From: Chitinophagaceae bacterium | GTDB taxonomy: Bacteria; Bacteroidota; Bacteroidia; Chitinophagales; Chitinophagaceae | DNA: 42,492 bases | Reading direction: 5' to 3' | Assembly: GCA_009996675.1 (NCBI GenBank) | Contig: JAACZQ010000018.1 | Coordinates: 1 to 42,492 of the forward strand | Part shown: positions 9,701 through 18,482 of the stretch, piece after piece | Position numbering within the stretch: position 1 is the stretch's first letter | How the letters are laid out: each line of letters opens with the position of its first letter | The notes under the pieces: model-generated | Databases searched by the model: none | What the model saw: only the letters and a program-made list of their open reading frames with translations | What the model was told of the DNA's origin: nothing | Program-made: the position numbers and the translations under genes

Positions 9701-9930
9701 TTATTGCCGGTTTGATGCCGCTGTGTATTGCCAGTGGCGCTGGTGCCATGGGTAACCGTTCTATTGGTACAGCAGCGGCCGGTGGTATGCTCATCGGAAC
9801 CATTTTTGGTGTGCTGGTTATCCCGGGTCTGTATTATCTCTTTGCCACACTGTCCGAAAAAACAGCCCGTAAGCCAGCCAAACCCGTTGCTGTAACCGAA
9901 GACCATACCGAACAATTTTCAGATCAATAA
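6760..9930 (+). CDS. RND efflux pump inner-membrane transporter (HAE1/AcrB family)
   Basis: This 1056-residue proton-driven pump has the usual duplicated layout: transmembrane helix 1 (MFDIFIKRPVLSLVISLLITLLG), a large periplasmic loop with PDIVPPSVTV, helices 2-6, a second periplasmic loop, and helices 8-12. The proton-relay region on helix 4 reads AIGIVVDNAIVVVE, so residue 409 is Asp and residue 410 is Asn, where AcrB has Asp-Asp (407/408). The helix 10 lysine is present in LLGKNAILIVEF (Lys940). The family signature G-x-x-D-Q-A is seen as GTDPDQA. It is translationally close to the adaptor upstream and the outer-membrane factor downstream. HAE1 assignment is firm; substrate is not known. 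Confidence 0.93.
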   Translation: MFDIFIKRPVLSLVISLLITLLGVLALFGLPVTQFPDIVPPSVTVTAKYTGANAEVCAKAVATPLERAINGVPGMTYMSSVSSNNGITLISIAFKVGTDPDQAAVNVQNRVTTVLDELPEEVIKAGVTTEKEVNSMLLYLNVMSEDSTADEQFIYNFADINILQELKRIDGVGFAEIMGSREYAMRVWLRPDRMLSYNISAQDVVDALRNQNVEAAPGKTGESSGRNAGSLQYVLRYTGKRAEAKDYENMVIRAEQNGSVLRLKDVADIEFGSMTYSMVSKTDGRPSASIMLKQRPGSNAREVIQNVKNRMAELKETSFPPGMTYNFAYDVSRFLDASIQEVVKTLFEAFLLVFVVVFLFLQDFRSTLIPALAVPVALIGTLAFMQMLGFSINLLTLFALVLAIGIVVDNAIVVVEAVHVKMTEHHLSAMDATIAAMKEISGALIAITVVMSAVFIPVAFLSGPVGVFYRQFSLTLAISIVISGINAVTLTPALCALMLRHTTVPAKKNALQKFFAGFNRGYDKTANRYQRWITAIAGRRLVTLVLLGAFFLATWGSAAILPTGFIPTEDQGMIYVNINTPPGSTVERTEAVMKQVQEAASSMESVENISTLSGYSLVTEVAGASYGMAMINLKPWKERSVSVQEMIEQLRAKTNNIKDASIEFFPPPTVPGFGNASGFEMRILDKTGAGNLARTAAVTNMLIDSLKQTRVIGAAFTSFDPNFPQYLIHVDEDMAAQKGVSIDNAMSTLQTLVGSYYATNFIRFGQMYKVMVQAYPEYRGKPEDILHLYVKNNRGEMVPYSTFVKLERVFGPEQLTRYNMYTAALISGDAAPGFSSGDAIKTLEATAQRVLPRGFDYEWSGMTREQILSGNQAVFIFLICLIFVYLLLAAQYESFLLPLSVILSLPAGIFGAFISLKLLGLENNIYAQVALVMLIGLLGKNAILIVEFAIQRRKQGFRIAEAAVEGAVSRLRPILMTSFAFIAGLMPLCIASGAGAMGNRSIGTAAAGGMLIGTIFGVLVIPGLYYLFATLSEKTARKPAKPVAVTEDHTEQFSDQ

Positions 9931-9947
9931 TCATTCAACAGTTACTC

Positions 9948-11387
9948 ATGTTATATTCCATCAATCGCTATACTATTATCCTGGGTCTGCTCCTGCTGGC
10001 AGCCTGCCGAACACCGCAAACAGCTAGGGTGAACAAAGACCTCAAACTACCGGAAACATTTCAGCATCATTCCCGCGACTCGGGGAGTATGGCTGATGTT
10101 AACTGGAAATCATTTTTCAGCGATACCACTTTACAATCACTGATTCAAACCGGTTTGGAGAATAATCCCGGTCTGGGTATGGCTTTGCAGCGTATCCGGT
10201 CGGCACAGACCCAATTATTACTGGCACGCAATGCCCGGTTGCCCATGCTCGAAGCCATGTTGGGAGGGGGGGTGACCAAGTTTGGAAAATACACGATCGA
10301 TGGTGTGGGTAATTTCGATACCAACCTGTCACCCAATATTTCCAAAGACCAGCGTATACCGGTGGTTACACCCGATTTGTGGATGGGTTTCCGCAGCAGT
10401 TGGGAAATGGATATCTGGGGCCGGTTGAACGATAAGAAGAAAGCGGCATTCTCCCGGTTATTGGCTTCGGAGAAAGAGCGACAATGGCTGGTTACCCAAT
10501 TGGTAGCACAGATTGCGCAGTTGTATTATGAATTGCTGTCGCTGGACACTGAACTGGATATCGTGGAGAAAAACAAGCGCCTCCAGGAAGATGCATTGAA
10601 TGTGATCCGCATCCAGAAAACGGGCGGTAGGGCCACCGAGCTGGCAGTGAAACAGTTTGAAGCACAATTGTATAGTACCAGTAGTTATCTCATCCGTGTG
10701 AAACAGGCCCTGGTGGAAACAGAGAACGGGTTGAACCTGCTGCTCGGCCGATTTCCGCAGCCCATAACAAGAAAAAAACAGCTCTTTGATCAGCAACTGG
10801 CCGTAGATCGGCGAACAGGTCTGCCATCGGGATTATTGCTGCGCCGGCCCGATATACAGGCGGCGACCCTGCAACTGCTGTCGGCCGACCGGGAAATTGC
10901 CGCTGCCCGGAAATCTTTTTTACCGGCTTTTACCATTGCGCCCTATGTGGCATTCAACTCATTCAACCTGGCGCAATGGATCAATCCGGCCTCAGTGGCG
11001 TATGGATTCGCCGGCGGACTGGCAGCGCCCGTGCTCAACCGTAACCAGTTGAAAGCGAGTCTGGAACAGGCGGCAGCTTCAGAGGGAGAAGCATGGCATG
11101 GGTACCGGCAGACTGTTATGCAGGCCTTCCAGGAAGTGGAAACCAGTTTGAGTGCTATTGGTAACCATAGCTCCATACACGAGCTCAAGAAAAAAGAAGC
11201 TACGGCATTGGACGAGGCAGTGGGTTCGGCCAGGGAGCTATACCTCACGGGTTATGCCTCATACCTGGAAGTGATCACTGCCCAGAAGAGCTACCTGGAG
11301 GCTCAACTGGAATCCGTTGCTACTTACCGGTCTGTTTTACTGGCCCAGGTGGATTTATACCGGTCATTGGGTGGTGGATGGCAGTAA
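9948..11387 (+). CDS. TolC-like outer membrane factor lipoprotein (NodT family)
   Basis: This 479-residue protein is the outer-membrane channel of the RND system. It begins with a lipoprotein signal with lipobox LAAC (Cys20) and shows the duplicated outer-membrane efflux protein domain: long helical segments with SLIQTGLENNPGLGMALQRIRSAQ and LLLRRPDIQAATLQLLSADREIAAARKSFLP, the latter being a hallmark of the NodT subfamily. The C-terminal repeat ends with ...SLGGGWQ, also usual for the family. It starts 17 bases after the pump gene, so the three genes form a complete operon. Confidence 0.93.
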   Translation: MLYSINRYTIILGLLLLAACRTPQTARVNKDLKLPETFQHHSRDSGSMADVNWKSFFSDTTLQSLIQTGLENNPGLGMALQRIRSAQTQLLLARNARLPMLEAMLGGGVTKFGKYTIDGVGNFDTNLSPNISKDQRIPVVTPDLWMGFRSSWEMDIWGRLNDKKKAAFSRLLASEKERQWLVTQLVAQIAQLYYELLSLDTELDIVEKNKRLQEDALNVIRIQKTGGRATELAVKQFEAQLYSTSSYLIRVKQALVETENGLNLLLGRFPQPITRKKQLFDQQLAVDRRTGLPSGLLLRRPDIQAATLQLLSADREIAAARKSFLPAFTIAPYVAFNSFNLAQWINPASVAYGFAGGLAAPVLNRNQLKASLEQAAASEGEAWHGYRQTVMQAFQEVETSLSAIGNHSSIHELKKKEATALDEAVGSARELYLTGYASYLEVITAQKSYLEAQLESVATYRSVLLAQVDLYRSLGGGWQ

Positions 11388-11468
11388 TTTTAGTAAGTCT
11401 ATAATAAAATGTACCGGAATTCGTTTGTAACTTGAGTTTTCGCCTGATCCCCCAAACTTTTGTCAACC

Positions 11469-12206
11469 ATGGAAAGAGTAGGCACACTGATAGAAAAGCT
11501 CAGGGACTTATACGCCCAGCAGGCCGATGCGGAGAAATTATCCGTAGCAGCCGGTTTATTACTGGCTGAGCTGCAGCGTGAATTACAACAAATGCCCACA
11601 TCAACCCGGGGTAAAGTATCTGTCATGATGCCGGTAACCGCGCAGGCCATGCCTGTCTATACACCCGTTCATGATGAGTCGGACTCCATCGCTGTTCCGG
11701 AAGAAACAGTACCAGCACCGGTTGCCGTGTCTGCGGTTGAAGTAACGCTGGCCGAACCAGCACCGGTAACCGATCCGGAAACAACAGATACGAACTGGAT
11801 TTTTGATATGCCCACAGAAATACCCACCATGGTTCACCAGGAACCGGCGGGTGAAAAAGAAATATACGAGCTGAATGAGGTATTGGTTATGCAGCAACCA
11901 CAGGGACATGAGTTGAATGAAATGCTGCGGGAGGAAAAAGTGGAATTGGCAACCATGCTGCAGGATGCCCCCATCCGTGATTTGCGCAAAGCTGTTGGCA
12001 TCAATGACCGCTACCTCTTTGTCAATAATCTTTTCAGAGGTGATGAGAGTACTTATGAGCGAAGCATCAAGACCATCAATAATTTCACGATTTACGCGGA
12101 AGCCCGCTATTGGATCGAACGGGAATTGAAAGTAAAAATGGGATGGGATGAGCAGTGCGAAGCGGTAAAACTCTTCGATCAATTGGTTAAAAGGCGTTTT
12201 GCCTGA
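11469..12206 (+). CDS. Conserved protein of unknown function with Bacteroidota C-terminal domain
   Basis: This 245-residue cytosolic protein has three parts: an N-terminal helical segment (residues 1-45), a low-complexity proline-, valine- and glutamate-rich linker (about 55-125), and a well-structured C-terminal domain (about 140-245) with DLRKAVGINDRYLFVNNLFRGDESTYERSIKTINNF and YWIERELKVKMGWD. The C-terminal part looks like a conserved Bacteroidota family of unknown function that I cannot name. I start it at ATG 11469; a TTG three codons earlier is less likely. Its last 28 bases overlap the 3' end of waaA on the other strand. Function is not inferred. Confidence 0.78.
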   Translation: MERVGTLIEKLRDLYAQQADAEKLSVAAGLLLAELQRELQQMPTSTRGKVSVMMPVTAQAMPVYTPVHDESDSIAVPEETVPAPVAVSAVEVTLAEPAPVTDPETTDTNWIFDMPTEIPTMVHQEPAGEKEIYELNEVLVMQQPQGHELNEMLREEKVELATMLQDAPIRDLRKAVGINDRYLFVNNLFRGDESTYERSIKTINNFTIYAEARYWIERELKVKMGWDEQCEAVKLFDQLVKRRFA

Positions 12207-13450
12207 ATATAATCCATGATTTTTGCGGTAGCCCCGGCAGCTGAAGCAACATAGTTGCCGGCGGCTTTTGCAGCATCCCTGTAATAATCAGCATCTCCCA
12301 GTAATGCATCCAGCTCGGTCTCCAGTTCCAGCGCATCAATGACCGGAATAGCCCCCCCGCAGTCAACCAGTGCTACCGCTTCCGCATATTTATCATATAC
12401 GGGTCCCATCAGAACCGGTATACCGTATACAGCAGCTTCCAAAGTGTTGTGCACACCCTCATCGCCAAAACCACCGCCTACCAGTGCAATGCTGGCATAA
12501 CGGTATAAACTACTCAACATGCCAACATTATCAATGATCAATACACGATACACATCGGTGGGCTGTCCGGCTGCTGTCAGCTCACAATAACGGGAATAGA
12601 GAATGGACTGATGATATAAATGAAGACACTCATCCAGTCTTTCTTGTTCAATATCGTGCGGGGCAATGATGAAACGAAGCGTTAAACGGGTATTGGCAAA
12701 ATGATCCAGCACTTCATCGTCTTCGGTCCAAGTACTACCCGCCACAATTACCTGGTGACCATTACAAAATGCATCGATCTGCGGAAATGTTCTGGCTGCA
12801 GCTGCAATGGTACGAACCCGGTCGAATCGGGTATCTCCACTGATATGGGTAATTGCATTGAACCCGATACCTGCCAGCAGCTGACGGGAGTCTTCATTCT
12901 GGACAAAAATCTGTGAGAAACAAGCCAGCATATTGCGGTGGAAACGCCCATACCAGCGGAAAAAAGGCTGGCTGTTCCTGAAAATACCGGAAACCAGCAC
13001 GAGGGGGATATGCCGCTGACGGATGGCTTGCAGGTAATAATGCCAGAATTCATATTTCACGAACAGAACCAGATCGGGTTTAACCAGGTCAAGAAATTTC
13101 CGGGCATGTCCGGGCTGGTCCATGGGCAGGTAACAAATATGATCGGCGCCGGCATAATTTTTACTGGCTTCATAACCCGATGGAGAGAAAAAACTCAGCA
13201 GGATCAAATGACCGGGATACTGCAGACGAATGGCTTCCAATACGGGACGGCCCTGTTCAAATTCACCCAGAGAAGAGCAATGCATCCAAACCAGGGGCTG
13301 CCCGGGATGCCTCTGTTGCTCCAGTGCTGCGAGACCGGTCCAGACCTGTTTCCTGCCATCTACCCAACGACGGGCTTTAACCTGTTTCCAGGCCAGCACC
13401 CTGGCCACCAGGGGATATAACCAAACAAATATGCGGTAGAGGATCAGCAA
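12179..13450 (-). CDS. waaA: 3-deoxy-D-manno-octulosonic acid (Kdo) transferase
   Basis: This 423-residue GT30-family enzyme transfers Kdo to lipid A precursor at the inner face of the cytoplasmic membrane. It has an N-terminal membrane-anchor helix (LILYRIFVWLYPLVARVLAW), the conserved WMHCSSLGEFEQG with the catalytic glutamate of the family, KYEFWHYYLQ in the N-domain, VAGSTWTEDDE, and the C-domain nucleotide-sugar site ALVGGGFGDEGVHNTLEA. The start is TTG: an in-frame TAA lies only three codons upstream and the next ATG would remove the membrane anchor. The gene overlaps the preceding plus-strand gene by 28 bases at its 3' end. Confidence 0.9.
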   Translation of the reverse strand: MLILYRIFVWLYPLVARVLAWKQVKARRWVDGRKQVWTGLAALEQQRHPGQPLVWMHCSSLGEFEQGRPVLEAIRLQYPGHLILLSFFSPSGYEASKNYAGADHICYLPMDQPGHARKFLDLVKPDLVLFVKYEFWHYYLQAIRQRHIPLVLVSGIFRNSQPFFRWYGRFHRNMLACFSQIFVQNEDSRQLLAGIGFNAITHISGDTRFDRVRTIAAAARTFPQIDAFCNGHQVIVAGSTWTEDDEVLDHFANTRLTLRFIIAPHDIEQERLDECLHLYHQSILYSRYCELTAAGQPTDVYRVLIIDNVGMLSSLYRYASIALVGGGFGDEGVHNTLEAAVYGIPVLMGPVYDKYAEAVALVDCGGAIPVIDALELETELDALLGDADYYRDAAKAAGNYVASAAGATAKIMDYIQAKRLLTN

Positions 13451-13545
13451 AGCAGGTTAATTATTACCACAAATAAACAACTTTAACCCTATTGTTTTCA
13501 GGGCTTATTATCCAGAACCGGGGAGCAAACAAGGGCTTTTTGCAG

Positions 13546-13553
13546 TAGTTTTG
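13546..13553 (+). promoter_or_regulatory. -7 promoter element of the nucleotide-sugar operon
   Basis: TAGTTTTG matches TAnnTTTG and lies 21 bases before the chosen ATG of the aminotransferase gene, in the divergent gap with waaA. The predicted transcript would have a leader of about 15 bases. No TTTG is seen at -33 spacing. Confidence 0.45.
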
Positions 13554-13574
13554 CCAGAATTAAAGAAAACGTGC

Positions 13575-14705
13575 ATGCGACCCATACAGATGGTAGATAC
13601 CAAGGCGCAATACCTGCAGATCAAACAGGCAGTGGATGCGGCCATTCAGGATGTATTAGACAATGCCAACTATATCAATGGTAAACCCGTACAGGAACTG
13701 GCAGCCGGACTATCCAATTACCTCGGTGTTAAACATACCATTCCCTGCGCCAATGGTACAGATGCCTTACAGATTGCCATGATGGCACTGGGACTGGAGC
13801 CGGGTGATGAAGTGATCACCCCCTCGTTTACCTATATTGCTACTACAGAAGTGGTGGCCCTGTTGCGACTCAAGCCTGTTTTTGTGGAGGTTGATGCCAA
13901 GACTTTTTGCATGGATCCGGAATCCTTGCGCAAAGCCATCACACCCCGTACCAAAGCTATTGTACCGGTACACTTGTACGGACAGGCAGCCAATATGGAA
14001 GCCATCATGCAGATTGCTGCTGAACATAAACTTTTTGTGATTGAAGACAATGCGCAGGCCATTGGCTGTGATTATACCTTCAGTGATGGTACGGTAAAAA
14101 AAGCAGGATCAATCGGACATATCGGTTGCACATCATTTTATCCCAGTAAAAACCTCGGTGCTTATGGCGATGGGGGAGCCATGTTTACGAATGATGATGC
14201 ACTGGCCGCTAAACTGAAAATGATTGCTAACCATGGTCAGCAAAAAAGATATTACCATGAAATGGTGGGATGTAATTCCCGTCTCGATAGTATACAGGCT
14301 GCTATTTTAAATGTAAAACTGGCCAGACTGGATGCATACAATGCCGCGAGGCAATCAGTCGCTGCATACTACAACCATGCATTTGAAGGCAACGCCAAAA
14401 TTATTACTCCTTATGTAGCACCATATACCAAACACGTTTACCACCAGTACACACTGGTATTAAACGATGTAGACCGCGATGGTTTATCGGCCTGGCTGGC
14501 AGAGAAAAAAGTGCCATCCATGATCTATTATCCGGTACCCGGTCACAAACAAGCCATGTTCCAGTCCTTTGGCTTACCCGAATATCAGCTGGATACAACA
14601 GATTGGTTAACACAGCGTGTGATTTCCTTGCCGGTGCATACCGAAATGGAAGAAGAACAACTGGCTTATATTACCCAACAGGTTTTAACATACGTGAACA
14701 GATAA
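13575..14705 (+). CDS. DegT/DnrJ/EryC1/StrS-family sugar aminotransferase
   Basis: This 376-residue PLP enzyme would add an amino group to a keto-sugar nucleotide for surface polysaccharide or LPS synthesis. The PLP lysine is Lys192 in TSFYPSKNLGAYGDGGA. Other family marks are ANGTDALQIAMMALGLEPGDEVITPSFTYIAT and VIEDNAQAIG with the conserved aspartate. It resembles WlbE/WbpE-type enzymes (UDP-3-keto-glucuronate branch), but no matching dehydrogenase or acetyltransferase lies beside it, so the substrate is open. I use ATG 13575; an in-frame TTG at 13551 would lie inside the -7 promoter element. The next gene starts one base after its stop codon. Confidence 0.88.
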   Translation: MRPIQMVDTKAQYLQIKQAVDAAIQDVLDNANYINGKPVQELAAGLSNYLGVKHTIPCANGTDALQIAMMALGLEPGDEVITPSFTYIATTEVVALLRLKPVFVEVDAKTFCMDPESLRKAITPRTKAIVPVHLYGQAANMEAIMQIAAEHKLFVIEDNAQAIGCDYTFSDGTVKKAGSIGHIGCTSFYPSKNLGAYGDGGAMFTNDDALAAKLKMIANHGQQKRYYHEMVGCNSRLDSIQAAILNVKLARLDAYNAARQSVAAYYNHAFEGNAKIITPYVAPYTKHVYHQYTLVLNDVDRDGLSAWLAEKKVPSMIYYPVPGHKQAMFQSFGLPEYQLDTTDWLTQRVISLPVHTEMEEEQLAYITQQVLTYVNR

Positions 14706-14706
14706 T

Positions 14707-16023
14707 ATGAAGATAGCAGTTATAGGAACGGGTTATGTTGGATTGGTGACCGGTACCTGTTTTGCCGAAACGGGTAATAAGGTAGTGTGTATTGATATTG
14801 ACGAGCAGAAAGTTGCCAAACTCAGTCGGGGCGAAATTACCATCTATGAACCTGGACTGGAGAAAATATTCCTGCGTAACCTGAAAGAGAACCGGTTACG
14901 TTTTACCACAGAACTGGCCGCGGGTATTGAAGATGCGGCCATTGTATTTCTGGCTTTACCCACACCGCCGGGTGAAGACGGTTCTGCCGACCTCAGCTAT
15001 GTACTGGGTGTAGCCGATGCATTGGGCAAGCTGATCAAAGATTATAAAGTCATTGTAGATAAAAGCACTGTGCCCGTAGGAACGGCAGACAAAGTACGTG
15101 CTGCCATTGCAAAACACTACGCAGGTGAATTTGATGTGGTGAGTAATCCCGAATTCCTGCGGGAAGGTGTAGCCGTGGATGATTTCATGAAACCAGACCG
15201 GGTTGTGGTTGGTGCCGGTTCTGAAAGAGCCCGTAAAGTCATGGGAGAATTATTTGCGCCCTTTGTACGTCAGGGTAACCCCATCATATTCATGGATGAG
15301 CGTTCTGCTGAATTAACCAAATATGCAGCCAATGCTTTCCTGGCAACCAAAATATCATTCATGAATGAAATTGCGCAGCTCTGTGAACGCATGGGGGCTG
15401 ATGTGGATATGGTGCGCAGGGGAATCGGTAGTGATGATCGTATCGGAAAAAGATTCCTGTTCCCGGGTATCGGTTATGGAGGAAGTTGTTTTCCCAAAGA
15501 TGTAAAAGCGTTGGTACGCTCAGCCGCCGAAGCAAATTATGATTTTAAAATACTGCGTGCCGTGGAACAGGTTAATGCAGTGCAGAAATTGCATTTATTG
15601 CCCAAGATCAATGCGTATTTCAACAATAACCTGAAAGGACTGAAGCTGGCGCTCTGGGGACTCTCTTTCAAACCCAATACCGATGATATACGCGAAGCGC
15701 CGGCATTGGAACTGATTGAACAACTGTTATTGCAAGGCGCCACGATACAGGCATTCGATCCGGAAGCCATGCAGAACGTCAAGCAACAGCTGGGCGACCG
15801 TATTGTGTATGCCAGCAGTCAGTACGAAGCATTACAGGATGCCGATGCGCTGATCATAGCAACCGAATGGAGTGAGTTCCGTACACCCGATTTTGAAATG
15901 ATCACGGCCCGCCTGAAAAACAAAGTCATATTTGATGGCCGCAATTTGTTTGAAGTAAAACAACTGCGTGAGATGGGATTTCACTATGAGAGCATTGGCC
16001 GGGGCGTTGCCGTAGCCGAATAG
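14707..16023 (+). CDS. ugd: UDP-glucose 6-dehydrogenase
   Basis: This 438-residue cytosolic enzyme oxidises UDP-glucose to UDP-glucuronate with two NAD. The N-terminal Rossmann motif is [10 protein letters not shown], the substrate region includes [11 protein letters not shown] and NPEFLREG, and the catalytic cysteine is Cys261 in [11 protein letters not shown]. The C-terminal UDP-binding domain has [18 protein letters not shown]. Its product is the substrate of the decarboxylase encoded next, 13 bases downstream. The assignment as UDP-glucose rather than UDP-ManNAc or GDP-mannose dehydrogenase is supported by the neighbouring UXS gene. Confidence 0.93.
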   Translation: MKIAVIGTGYVGLVTGTCFAETGNKVVCIDIDEQKVAKLSRGEITIYEPGLEKIFLRNLKENRLRFTTELAAGIEDAAIVFLALPTPPGEDGSADLSYVLGVADALGKLIKDYKVIVDKSTVPVGTADKVRAAIAKHYAGEFDVVSNPEFLREGVAVDDFMKPDRVVVGAGSERARKVMGELFAPFVRQGNPIIFMDERSAELTKYAANAFLATKISFMNEIAQLCERMGADVDMVRRGIGSDDRIGKRFLFPGIGYGGSCFPKDVKALVRSAAEANYDFKILRAVEQVNAVQKLHLLPKINAYFNNNLKGLKLALWGLSFKPNTDDIREAPALELIEQLLLQGATIQAFDPEAMQNVKQQLGDRIVYASSQYEALQDADALIIATEWSEFRTPDFEMITARLKNKVIFDGRNLFEVKQLREMGFHYESIGRGVAVAE

Positions 16024-16036
16024 TATACCGAGCGAT

Positions 16037-17020
16037 ATGAGTCAAAAAAGAATACTGATCACCGGTGCAGCCGGTTTCCTGGGTTCGCATTTATGCGACC
16101 GGTTTATCCGTGAAGGATACCATGTCATTGGTATGGATAACCTCATCACCGGCGACCTGCGTAATATTGAACACCTGTTCAAGCTCGAAACCTTTGAATT
16201 TTTTCACCACGATGTGTCCCGATTTATTCATGTACCCGGACACCTGGATTATATCCTGCATTTTGCTTCGCCGGCCAGTCCCATCGATTACCTGAAAATT
16301 CCCATACAAACCCTCAAAGTAGGGGCCCTGGGTACGCATAACTGCCTGGGTCTGGCCAAAGAGAAAAATGCAAGAATATTGGTGGCTTCCACCAGCGAAG
16401 TCTATGGCGATCCGCTCGTACATCCACAAACAGAATCTTACTGGGGTAATGTAAATCCGGTAGGCCCCCGGGGTGTATATGATGAAGCCAAACGGTTTAT
16501 GGAATCCATTACCATGGCTTATCACAATTACCATGGACTGGAAACACGCATTGTCCGCATCTTCAATACCTATGGACCGAGGATGCGCCTGAATGATGGC
16601 CGCGCTTTACCGGCATTCATCGGACAAGCATTGCGTGGAGAAGACCTGACTGTTTTTGGCGACGGCCAGCAAACCCGTTCCTTCTGTTATGTAGATGACC
16701 TGGTAGAAGGCATTTACCGCTTACTGATGAGTGATTATGCTGAACCGGTAAATATTGGTAATCCCAATGAAATAAGCCTGCAGGCTTTTGCAGAAGAAAT
16801 ATTGAAACTCACCGGAGCATCTGTGAAGATTGTACACAAACCACTGCCGGTGGATGATCCCAAACAACGGCGTCCCGATATCACCCGTGCCAGAGAAATC
16901 CTGGGCTGGGAGCCGAAAATTGATCGTGCGGAAGGTTTGCGCAGAACCTATGCATATTTTAAAAACCTTCCACCGGAAGAATGGAATAAACAACCCAAAG
17001 AGTTTTCCAAAAAATCATAG
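16037..17020 (+). CDS. UDP-glucuronate decarboxylase (UDP-xylose synthase, SDR family)
   Basis: This 327-residue extended SDR enzyme would convert UDP-glucuronate to UDP-xylose. The NAD motif [11 protein letters not shown] is near the N-terminus, the active-site Tyr148 and Lys152 are in [11 protein letters not shown], and the UXS-type segment NIEHLFK...FFHHDV is present, with [31 protein letters not shown] being highly characteristic of UXS enzymes. Length matches bacterial UXS. It sits between ugd and an RfbD-like gene in a tight operon. UDP-xylose as product is the usual outcome; a 4-keto intermediate as in ArnA is less likely. Confidence 0.9.
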   Translation: MSQKRILITGAAGFLGSHLCDRFIREGYHVIGMDNLITGDLRNIEHLFKLETFEFFHHDVSRFIHVPGHLDYILHFASPASPIDYLKIPIQTLKVGALGTHNCLGLAKEKNARILVASTSEVYGDPLVHPQTESYWGNVNPVGPRGVYDEAKRFMESITMAYHNYHGLETRIVRIFNTYGPRMRLNDGRALPAFIGQALRGEDLTVFGDGQQTRSFCYVDDLVEGIYRLLMSDYAEPVNIGNPNEISLQAFAEEILKLTGASVKIVHKPLPVDDPKQRRPDITRAREILGWEPKIDRAEGLRRTYAYFKNLPPEEWNKQPKEFSKKS

Positions 17021-17028
17021 CCAAACAG

Positions 17029-17889
17029 ATGACAAAACCATTGATTGTTGTCACGGGTGTACAGGGACAATTGGGCTGGGAAATACAGGCCTTGCATGGC
17101 GCTTTTCTGCACCAGTATGATTTCCTGTTCCTGTCGCGGCAAGCAATGGATTTGTCGGCTCCGGGTAGTATCACTGAATTCTTCTCCCGGTACCAACCTG
17201 CTGTTGTAATTAATTGTGCTGCCTATACAGCCGTAGATAAAGCGGAAACAGAACAGGCATTGGCCTATACGATTAATGCAGAAGCCGTTGCCGTGCTAGC
17301 CCAACAATGTGCAACAGCCGGTACCCGCTTGATTCATTTCTCCACCGATTATGTATTCAATGGACGGGGAACAGAACCCTACCAACCCGGAGATGCAACA
17401 GACCCGGTTAATTATTACGGATACACCAAACGGGAAGGGGAGCTGCTGGCACTGCAATACCATGCGCAAACCACCATTATCCGGACTTCCTGGGTATACA
17501 GCAGTCACGGACATAATTTTGTACGTACCATGCTGCGTCTCATGAAGGAGAAAACAAGTATCAATGTGGTTAATGATCAGTGGGGGGCACCCACCTATGC
17601 GGCAGACCTGGCCGCTGCAGTGATGCAGATCATTGAACAACCCGTTCAGCATAACGGTATCTATCATTATGCCAATAAGGGATTGATCAGCTGGTACGAT
17701 TTTGCACTGGCCATCCGCGAGCTGGCAGGACTGGACTGTGCCATTCACCCCATTCCCAGTTCAGCTTATCCCACACCTGCTAAAAGGCCAGCTTATTCCG
17801 CCATGGATACCAGCAGTTTTGAAACGGATTTTGGGATCCGGATTCCCGATTGGAAAGAAAGCCTGCGGACTGCTTTGCCATTGTTCTGA
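17029..17889 (+). CDS. rfbD: dTDP-4-dehydrorhamnose reductase family protein
   Basis: This 286-residue SDR protein is of the RfbD/RmlD family, which reduces dTDP-4-keto-L-rhamnose to dTDP-L-rhamnose. It has the GVQGQLGWEI cofactor loop, INCAAYTAVDKAE, HFSTDYVFNG, the catalytic Tyr130 and Lys134 in NYYGYTKREGE, and RTSWVYS. It starts 8 bases after the UXS gene. RfbA, RfbB and RfbC are not in the window, so either they are elsewhere or this reductase acts on another 4-keto sugar made with the neighbouring enzymes. The family call is firm; the exact substrate is an inference. Confidence 0.87.
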   Translation: MTKPLIVVTGVQGQLGWEIQALHGAFLHQYDFLFLSRQAMDLSAPGSITEFFSRYQPAVVINCAAYTAVDKAETEQALAYTINAEAVAVLAQQCATAGTRLIHFSTDYVFNGRGTEPYQPGDATDPVNYYGYTKREGELLALQYHAQTTIIRTSWVYSSHGHNFVRTMLRLMKEKTSINVVNDQWGAPTYAADLAAAVMQIIEQPVQHNGIYHYANKGLISWYDFALAIRELAGLDCAIHPIPSSAYPTPAKRPAYSAMDTSSFETDFGIRIPDWKESLRTALPLF

Positions 17890-17971
17890 TGCCCCATGTA
17901 TTTTTTGTACTGCACTGCATTCATTGGTGTAATTTTATTTGAACCCATTAGGGTATGATCTAATTTTATAC

Positions 17972-18478
17972 ATGGAAATACAAAACAGCACCCTCGCCGA
18001 TATCGACCGGATATTTGAATTATACCGCATGGCAGCCGGTTACATGAAAGAACGGTTTCATGTCCATTTTCCTGAATTCAGCAGAACCATGGTGGAAACA
18101 GAGATACGGGAACAACGCCAGTGGAAAATGCTGATCAATGGGGAACTGGCCTGTATCTGGGCTACTACTTTCCAGGATCCACAGATATGGGAAGAGAAAG
18201 ACAAAGATCCATCTGTGTATATTCACCGCATTACCACCGTACCGGCGTTCCGCGGACAGCAACTGGTGAAAAAGATTGTAGACTGGTCGGTATCATACGC
18301 CAGATCCCACAACCGGAAATACGTACGACTGGATACCGTAGGTGAAAATACCCGGCTCATTGAACATTACCAGCAATGCGGATTTAATTTCCTGGGAATG
18401 GTTACACTGCAGGATACTACAGGTTTGCCCGATCATTATCAACTCGATAAAGTGAGTCTTTTTGAACTGCCTGTTTAA
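17972..18478 (+). CDS. GNAT-family N-acetyltransferase
   Basis: This 168-residue protein has the GNAT fold: an N-terminal beta-alpha segment, a central beta strand with IHRITTVPAFRGQQLVKKIVDW (acetyl-CoA site, a loose match to the Q/RxxGxG/A signature, reading RGQQLV), and the C-terminal NTRLIEHYQQCGFNFLG typical of motif B. Substrate is unknown. The start is ATG 17972, since the longer frame begins with a TTG. It ends 4 bases from the convergent DUF1801 gene, leaving no space for a separate terminator. Confidence 0.83.
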   Translation: MEIQNSTLADIDRIFELYRMAAGYMKERFHVHFPEFSRTMVETEIREQRQWKMLINGELACIWATTFQDPQIWEEKDKDPSVYIHRITTVPAFRGQQLVKKIVDWSVSYARSHNRKYVRLDTVGENTRLIEHYQQCGFNFLGMVTLQDTTGLPDHYQLDKVSLFELPV

Positions 18479-18482
18479 TCAA

